Of a stretch of DNA of 15,353 nucleotides, positions 13,001 to 15,353 are shown one piece after another; positions within the stretch are counted from its first letter, which is position 1, and the number at the start of each line of letters is the position of its first letter. The position numbers and the translations under genes were made by a program. The notes under the pieces are model-generated. The model ran no database searches and was not told where the DNA came from. It was given only the letters and a program-made list of their open reading frames with translations. This stretch comes from JBBAEA01 sp041656175 (GTDB lineage Bacteria; Myxococcota_A; Bradymonadia; UBA4248), in NCBI GenBank assembly GCA_041656175.1, contig JBBAEA010000087.1, positions 1 to 15,353 of the forward strand, given 5' to 3'.

Positions 13001-15353
13001 CATCAAGTATGGACTCAAGCGCTGAGATTGCTTTGTCGACATCACAGAGCTGCTCTTCTGCAAAAGTAGCCATGTGCTCATATACTTCGATTTGTTCGTC
13101 CTCATCGTCTAGGTCAGCCGCACTGATGTCGAGTAGGTCGTATAGCGCTTCATCCTGCCCAAGCTCGCTGTAGAGCGTGATCAAAGATTCCCAATCGCGT
13201 TGTTCAGCATAAACCTCCGTCATCTGCGCGAGCGCCAAATCGCGACCCTCTTCAAGTGCCAAAACCTCTCGCCATTTAGCGAGCGCACTAGCTCTATCGT
13301 TTTTGTCCTCTAGATAGAGTCGCGCCATCTTGTCTAAGACCTCGACTCTTTGCGCATCACTCTTTGCATGGTCGTGTATACGCTGATACACGTTAAGCAG
13401 AGTGTCGCTGTCATTCTCTGCACTGTACAGTCTGAGCAAGGTATCCAACGCTTCGCTAGGATCTGCCGCTACTTCGCTCACTTTTTCCCATGACTCAATC
13501 GCTTTTTCGGTGGAGCGCAAATTCACTTCACCGACTTCGGCCTTGCGCTTTAGGAAGGCGAGTTTCTCGTGACCTTCAGCATTTTCGGCTTCTTTTTCAA
13601 GGACGTCGTAGAGATCTTCCCATGCATTGCGCTGTTCATAGATTTGGTGCAATTGCTCCAGTGCCTTTTGCTGCGTAGGATCGAGTTCAACGATTTGCAC
13701 CAGCGGTTGAATAGATTTGGCGACGTTACCAAGGTTTGTGCTCCAAAGTGAAGCGATATTGTAGTAAATTTCAATAGCTTCGTCTTTATCTTGAGCTTGC
13801 TCAGCCTTCGTATTGAGGAGTTTGAGCAGATCGTTCCAACGTTTACCAGATTGGTATAGTTCTATGAGCGCATCTGTTGCTTCTGCGTTGTTTTCGTCGA
13901 GTTCTAAGATTTGGTTATAGGTCTTAATCACCATGGAGTCGAGTTTAAGATGTTTCTCATAAACTTCGACAATTTTCTTGTACGCCTCCACCTTCTCATT
14001 GATCGCAGATTCGGGCAGGGCATCAATGTCACCCTTGTAAATCTCAAGCAACGCCTGCCACTTCTGGGTTCGCTGGTACAAGCCTACCAATTCTTCGCGC
14101 GCGATTTCGACAAAACGCCCTTCTTTCATACTCTGGTTCCAAACGTTAATCGCTCTTCCCGAGTTGTTGAGATGCTCTTCGGCGATGTTCGCTACCTTAC
14201 GCAGTAAACCCAATTCACGATAACTACCCGCGCTGGCATCTTTGTAACTTTGGTAGGAAGCCATTGCACGTTGCCAATCTGCGCTCTGCTCAAAGTATTC
14301 GCAGTAAAAGCGTAGCATGACTTCGTTTTTGGGGTCGCCAAGCTTCAGACGCTTAAAGCAATCCTCCGCCGCTTTCAAATCTTCAAGACGGTGTCGGTAT
14401 AGTTGCGCTAAATCCTGCAAAACCGTGAGTTCTTCCGGTTTACGACGCAAGCGACGTAGTTGCTCTTGGTAACGATCCGCTAAGAGCTGTAACTCCGACT
14501 TGCCCTCGCTGAGAGTGTGCTGCGCCATTAAAGTGGCAAAATCATCGCCGTCCTCAACGGCAGCCTCCTTCGCTAAAACCAGCGCCTCATCGCGCCTATT
14601 CAAGCGGAAGTCTAAAATATCAGCAGCTCGCGCCGTTAAATAACGCTGCCAAACCTCATCGCTCTCCTTTTCTGCCAAACCCCGCAAAAACTCATACTCT
14701 AACTCATGGGCACCCACTTCGTTTAGTGCATTAACCGCATCCACCCCGTCACTAAAGCCTTTCGATAAAGCTAGCGCCTTCTTCGCAAATTCCGAAATGT
14801 CCCCCACAACATTGTCGCCTAAACCTATGCGGTAAATCGCCTCAATGCTCTCAGCCAAGGTGTTGGCCACGAGTTCCTCAGCCACTGCCGCTTTAGACGC
14901 TGGTTTTTCAGCTTTTGTAGGCTTGTCATCCTTCGTCGCTAGCTCTTCAGTTGCCGCCTCTGTCTCTTTGACCGCCTCAGTCTCTTTGACCGCCTCAGTC
15001 TCTTCGACCGCCTCTGTCTCTTCGACCGCCTCTGTCTCTTCGATCGCCTCTGTCTCTATTTTTTCAGTTGCGCCTGCAGCCTCAACTAATGCAACAGGCT
15101 TCATATCGACTAAGGTTCTGCCACCTTGCAACGGATCGTCCTCATCCTCAGTCACTTCATCCGCAGCTTGTTCTCGCTCAAGAGAATCTACCTCAGTTCG
15201 TGCCGCTTTTGCGCCCTTTTTCTTTTTCTTCTTTTTCTTCCCGCCTTCTTGGCGTTTCTCAGCCTCAGCCGCTCTTGCCTCTTCAGCCGCTCTTGCCTCT
15301 TCAGCCGCTCTTGCCTCTTCAGCCGCTCTTGCCTCTTCAGCCGCTCTTGCCTC
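4095..15353 (-). CDS. Giant TPR-repeat scaffold protein, 5' end outside window
   Basis: One frame is open from the TAG at 4095-4097 to the right edge, giving at least 3752 residues. The first usable start in view is a GTG at 15153-15155, but 66 more in-frame codons precede it without a stop and have the same low-complexity character, so the true start lies further right. Numbered from that GTG: a charged low-complexity N-terminus (to about 90, with EETEAV repeats at 35-64), a helical lead-in (90-290), about 44 tandem units of roughly 76 residues (290-3560), and three canonical 34-residue TPRs (3570-3680). Units follow a W/Y-x-x-L, R-x-A-x-I-x-E, A-I-x-x-Y-x-x-I-L-x-x-D-P pattern. The body is acidic, with no membrane segment and no signal peptide in view. 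It is inferred to be a long alpha-solenoid scaffold for protein-protein contacts. AgmK/GltI of Myxococcus is a possible relative; the role is otherwise unknown. Confidence 0.93.
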   Translation of the reverse strand, partial: EARAAEEARAAEEARAAEEARAAEEARAAEAEKRQEGGKKKKKKKKGAKAARTEVDSLEREQAADEVTEDEDDPLQGGRTLVDMKPVALVEAAGATEKIETEAIEETEAVEETEAVEETEAVKETEAVKETEAATEELATKDDKPTKAEKPASKAAVAEELVANTLAESIEAIYRIGLGDNVVGDISEFAKKALALSKGFSDGVDAVNALNEVGAHELEYEFLRGLAEKESDEVWQRYLTARAADILDFRLNRRDEALVLAKEAAVEDGDDFATLMAQHTLSEGKSELQLLADRYQEQLRRLRRKPEELTVLQDLAQLYRHRLEDLKAAEDCFKRLKLGDPKNEVMLRFYCEYFEQSADWQRAMASYQSYKDASAGSYRELGLLRKVANIAEEHLNNSGRAINVWNQSMKEGRFVEIAREELVGLYQRTQKWQALLEIYKGDIDALPESAINEKVEAYKKIVEVYEKHLKLDSMVIKTYNQILELDENNAEATDALIELYQSGKRWNDLLKLLNTKAEQAQDKDEAIEIYYNIASLWSTNLGNVAKSIQPLVQIVELDPTQQKALEQLHQIYEQRNAWEDLYDVLEKEAENAEGHEKLAFLKRKAEVGEVNLRSTEKAIESWEKVSEVAADPSEALDTLLRLYSAENDSDTLLNVYQRIHDHAKSDAQRVEVLDKMARLYLEDKNDRASALAKWREVLALEEGRDLALAQMTEVYAEQRDWESLITLYSELGQDEALYDLLDISAADLDDEDEQIEVYEHMATFAEEQLCDVDKAISALESILDVDSTHEKTARRLLSYYSDRGEYAKAIDVTQVVIAWTSEPTEVIAMTKEIGRLYEEEVQDLDNALGWYAKAVTLAPSDITIREHFESLVDRNTAPNVLFDVYKDILRMQEDLDEPTVQALNRSLAKTCQSKLEIDEEAIEAWEACLAIDSEDFEAINALSQLYERAGAWIKLLNILDKQLEHSESKVEEQELHLRRALILDVQQNDPEEAAKSYKEVLALDEFSVEAMQGLKGIYQRTESWQNLAELLLQEQELGGENRVDVQFELAEIKREKLNDIEDALRIYEEILMDEPSHENTRTTLAQLLEEDGDDRQRIAEILEPVYRNDSEYERLSQVLEIRLLSLDAADKLPLLWELYDIRRHKLSQADEAFEVASAIFSITPEDGQVWNELEQIAESGELTDAWKELDKLYGQDYATPSSDNNEEWRYDVLRLRAKIVQDRLNEVDRASELWEQLLNDKPEDYEAIETLEQYYKGVSAFEKLVLLLSQKSNLTNLDDDERVRIHFEAAQIYEDILDDATGAIAEYNAVLEINAMQAEAHSALERLYSSNERWAELAKLYDEELMYTSDASQRRNIRFKLGTLSEQYLQNYDQAIELYSTVLREDPSHTPTRDAANALLNSLVPVKSDEAMEQRRELCLLLEDHYASENLLAELVEVLRIKLADTDDEFEKVELNTRIARILREEIGDQEGGFDAIEAAVQTDISNADLRELYETQAKELDQMPRVIALYERCLPNIDDSMHKVLVNRRMAKIYENELNDAKKAIASYEQIVAIDEMDKDALDALERLHGHEQNWVSLIKTLKLKSELVYGDEKLALLRKQATIESEFLNNTEGAIEAYSEILENLPGDAEALSALESLYLMSENWQGLVDNYNEMLQHTQNNEELKELHRKMAQIYEEKLEAYDEAIEEYNQILYINSEDDEAMDALDKLYLSQERYIDLSEILQRKLRIADSEHELCALEYRLGQLNQEQLSSTEQAIYYYRSILERDRSHEDALAALRALLEDESYQLEASQVLEPVYEALEQHEELASILELQLSLESDPHNQVELLKRIANIHQSRLNDVEAAFNDYARIVKIEPANEHLTHLGDLAEFLDDPKALVDVYKELIPTVYDPEQLVAFNNKVAQLSLDRLDNEDEAEAHYLATLEVSPDNETALKALDALYMKRQDWTKLLDILERQIESDPSPEKQIPILYRVAQIQDELLEEAADSIASYTRILDIEPREEDALRALETIYNREEMWQDLVDLTLREIADSEDESARVELRYKLATLQDAKLAEPMEAITTLSAILGQYPEHENSISYLETLFSQGKEEIAIADVLEPLYRTQNKWQKLVDSLEVRYLLSEDEFSQILVLQEIARIWEFNLYDGVKALECYGRMLELQPDDIETQNHIKRLASATLELETWKALYTKTINSDKLSHFADKRPLVIALARLQAERLNEHLEARDLCEQCIQEDAEDFEAYEILEWSYSQKRDYEHLAKLWKRKAEVLHDPEEKIELLLRLATLNEEIFQNDDEAISAYTQVSELTPDDSRATLALERILKKVHRYDELAELYARQLDYASDTHYKVDLYHRMGVVLEKELHKMPEAIDAYRSALELNPETAATKRALESMLRDMPDDEENAENRLSIAQLLEPLYKDDEWGKLAKILDVVIANSDDPYTRMEIMMRQAKLYEENDTRKEKAFKIYAKAFVQTPSSALPKEKMESLAKELDLYHDLAEAYSQSIANSEDELENILLYERLAQVYEENLAQHEKAAEAYEEILKHDPLHHDTIHALEKIYSNAKEYPNLVRILTSKTEIVSQLIDQKDIYYRIADIQEHELENEMEAINAYQSVLELDPEDPLALDALIRLYQNSENWDELLKIYQQKVDASTISSDRIELYTSMAELQRDKMESTVDAIECYSTALTEDPLHLPSLVALGELYEETEQYHELLELIGTQIDIASSNDEQEDQERLELKMASLLSDKIDDQNRAISVLGSVLERNAGCDDAITGLRKILAKDDYVMDVANILVPIFEESASHADLVALYDRMISVSDDPFEKRERYLNAANIAEKKLNDDVQAFDLYASALKQSQPDDDVLLPLQRIAARSGDFADLVNLLDDVVENSTDPDVRVRLSLLSARYTDDELHDQAAAIRKYESVIQIDDFQAEALEKLHQLYAQQGNIEKLAEILQKRIDSGAQPLNDLRLVLGKLNAENFDKAHEALDLFKQILWDEPDNENAIKSVESLLGKPELILEAAETLDSYYVNNALHDKLYELYQAKLTVVQDPSDRLSLHRRSAELALEKLDEPAKAFQNYAKALHIDPSDNLSLQKLDELSEQLENWTEYADVLRDAAENTDEDYAKLALSLRSANILLDKIQDLEAAETLLQQARQLDENNMETLQKLERVFALTQNNESLLEVLENLAELNYDAAEKKKTLFKCADVALNALNNIPKGIHALEQIVDIDESDNAAVDPLAELYAEAKEYEKLVELLQRKLMNVQTDEERIELHKKIAKLATQKLDNPALAIESYQSALYIKKSPECYEELEALYVAQDQFHDLYDILIQQLDESSDNAQRAQILVKLGAICGAKLHDNNQAIDFLQQALQLQPSNEGALAELDAILTAEKRYDELLELLQKQRAIASSTDEQIAVNIRIAKLAATHLNDRENAIASLEDALQLQPDNISALTVLAQIYEDSNDYDKAFELLVQKINASPLPQEKAKILCKIADLIKLSSNDKIQIKESYEKALAFDEQNTEALNALMEFAKADGDVEAQIRLLEIEANNASQDELKLAKLQEVVDLANNELQNYAIAAQALQAMLEIDPDNVELSEQLLNTYVKDNNVQKASPILNDIIQQLEQSGQNKKVAPFLHMKGQLLANAGQADEAFEAFTTAYDLDRNYLPNIFDLGLAYYNRDDYTEALKYMQTLLLHQMNIKDKDLKIKIFYYLGMLRLKTDDPKRAKDMFNRALSVDPKHEPSKEELAKL
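4500..14290 (-). repeat. About 44 tandem ~76-residue TPR-type units
   Basis: Counting the recurring aromatic-x-x-Leu helix start gives 44 units between the first (Trp codon 14273-14275) and the last (near 4527), an average of about 75.6 residues or 227 bases. Each unit looks like two helix-turn-helix pairs, the second closely matching a TPR (A-I-x-x-Y then D-P then A-L-x-x-L-Y). The units have diverged strongly at the DNA level, so they are old rather than recent duplications. Six units (numbers 11, 20, 24, 28, 33 and 36) carry a variant segment with an ILEPLY-like motif in place of the usual connection. Confidence 0.75.
14962..15057 (-). repeat. 18-bp tandem repeat coding EETEAV
   Basis: Five 18-bp copies start at 14962, 14980, 14998, 15016 and 15034, and a partial copy follows at 15052. 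They differ from each other at only a few bases: two read GTCTCTTTGACCGCCTCA on the plus strand, the others have TTCG and a final T. On the minus strand they code E/K-E-T-E-A-V/I hexapeptides, an acidic and probably extended or helical linker just before the TPR body. Near identity at the DNA level points to recent slippage or unequal exchange. Confidence 0.9.
15216..15239 (-). other. Codons for eight consecutive lysines
   Basis: Within the giant frame, eight AAA/AAG codons in a row code a Lys8 tract followed by two glycines. It lies between the E/A/R-rich repeat and the acidic linker, giving an abrupt basic patch in an otherwise acidic protein. Such a patch could bind membrane phospholipids, nucleic acid or an acidic partner. 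A-rich runs of this kind can also cause ribosomal frameshifting or pausing. Confidence 0.85.
15267..15353 (-). repeat. Perfect 18-bp tandem repeat coding E/A/R hexapeptide
   Basis: The unit AGCCGCTCTTGCCTCTTC (plus strand) starts at 15267, 15285, 15303, 15321 and 15339. The first four copies are identical and the fifth is cut by the window edge after 15 bases, so the array continues beyond. On the minus strand it codes repeats of E-E-A-R-A-A, expected to form a long charged helix or coiled coil at or near the N-terminus of the giant protein. The 18-bp period keeps the frame whatever the copy number. Confidence 0.93.

Noticed and set aside
4433..14207. Numerous 60-100 residue frames on both strands inside the giant gene
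   Set aside because: They are shadows of a strongly biased coding frame: Ser/Arg/Leu-rich translations with no ribosome binding sites, and all compete with an uninterrupted frame that has clear repeat structure.
15267..15353. CRISPR-like array
   Set aside because: The repeats are contiguous 18-bp copies without spacers and code a regular hexapeptide in the giant frame.

Overview
The window looks like a chromosomal segment of a mid-GC (mid-40s %, by eye) Gram-negative bacterium, probably a deltaproteobacterial lineage such as Myxococcota or Bradymonadota. Support for this is indirect: a lipoprotein with a signal peptidase II-type leader, a YceD-RpmF pair whose L32 has the four-cysteine zinc ribbon seen in myxobacteria, and a giant acidic TPR protein of a kind known from predatory and gliding deltaproteobacteria. 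No rRNA, tRNA, CRISPR array, transposase or phage gene is visible, so the taxonomic call is an inference.

Layout from left to right. (1) 1-556 has no gene. It has a GC-rich edge with poly-C tracts and two abutting REP-like palindromes, then an AT-rich stretch, then a likely terminator for the first gene. (2) 557-1801 (minus) encodes a secreted lipoprotein of unknown function with six cysteines beyond the lipidated one. (3) A short divergent region, 1802-1887, carries three adjacent palindromes. (4) 1888-3701 (plus) is a tight three-gene cluster with gaps of about 41 and 42 bases: a six-helix membrane protein of unknown function, the DUF177/YceD protein linked to 23S rRNA and 50S biogenesis, and ribosomal protein L32. 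The plsX-fabH genes that often follow rpmF are absent. (5) 3702-4094 is a convergent intergenic region with a long nested hairpin (3958-4038) that probably terminates transcription from both sides. (6) 4095-15353 (minus) is one uninterrupted reading frame that runs off the right edge. At least 3752 residues are encoded, and the true start is not in the window.

The giant protein is the centre of interest. From its visible N-terminus it has a perfect 18-bp tandem repeat coding an E/A/R hexapeptide, a run of eight lysines, an acidic linker, a second and unrelated 18-bp repeat coding an EETEAV hexapeptide, a helical lead-in, and about 44 tandem units of roughly 76 residues (two helix pairs each). 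It ends in canonical 34-residue TPRs. At irregular but whole-unit intervals a variant unit with an ILEPLY-like motif replaces the usual form. This suggests a very long alpha-solenoid scaffold with periodic modifications. The best-known comparable protein is AgmK/GltI of the Myxococcus gliding machinery, but nothing else of that system is in the window, so the link is only a hypothesis.
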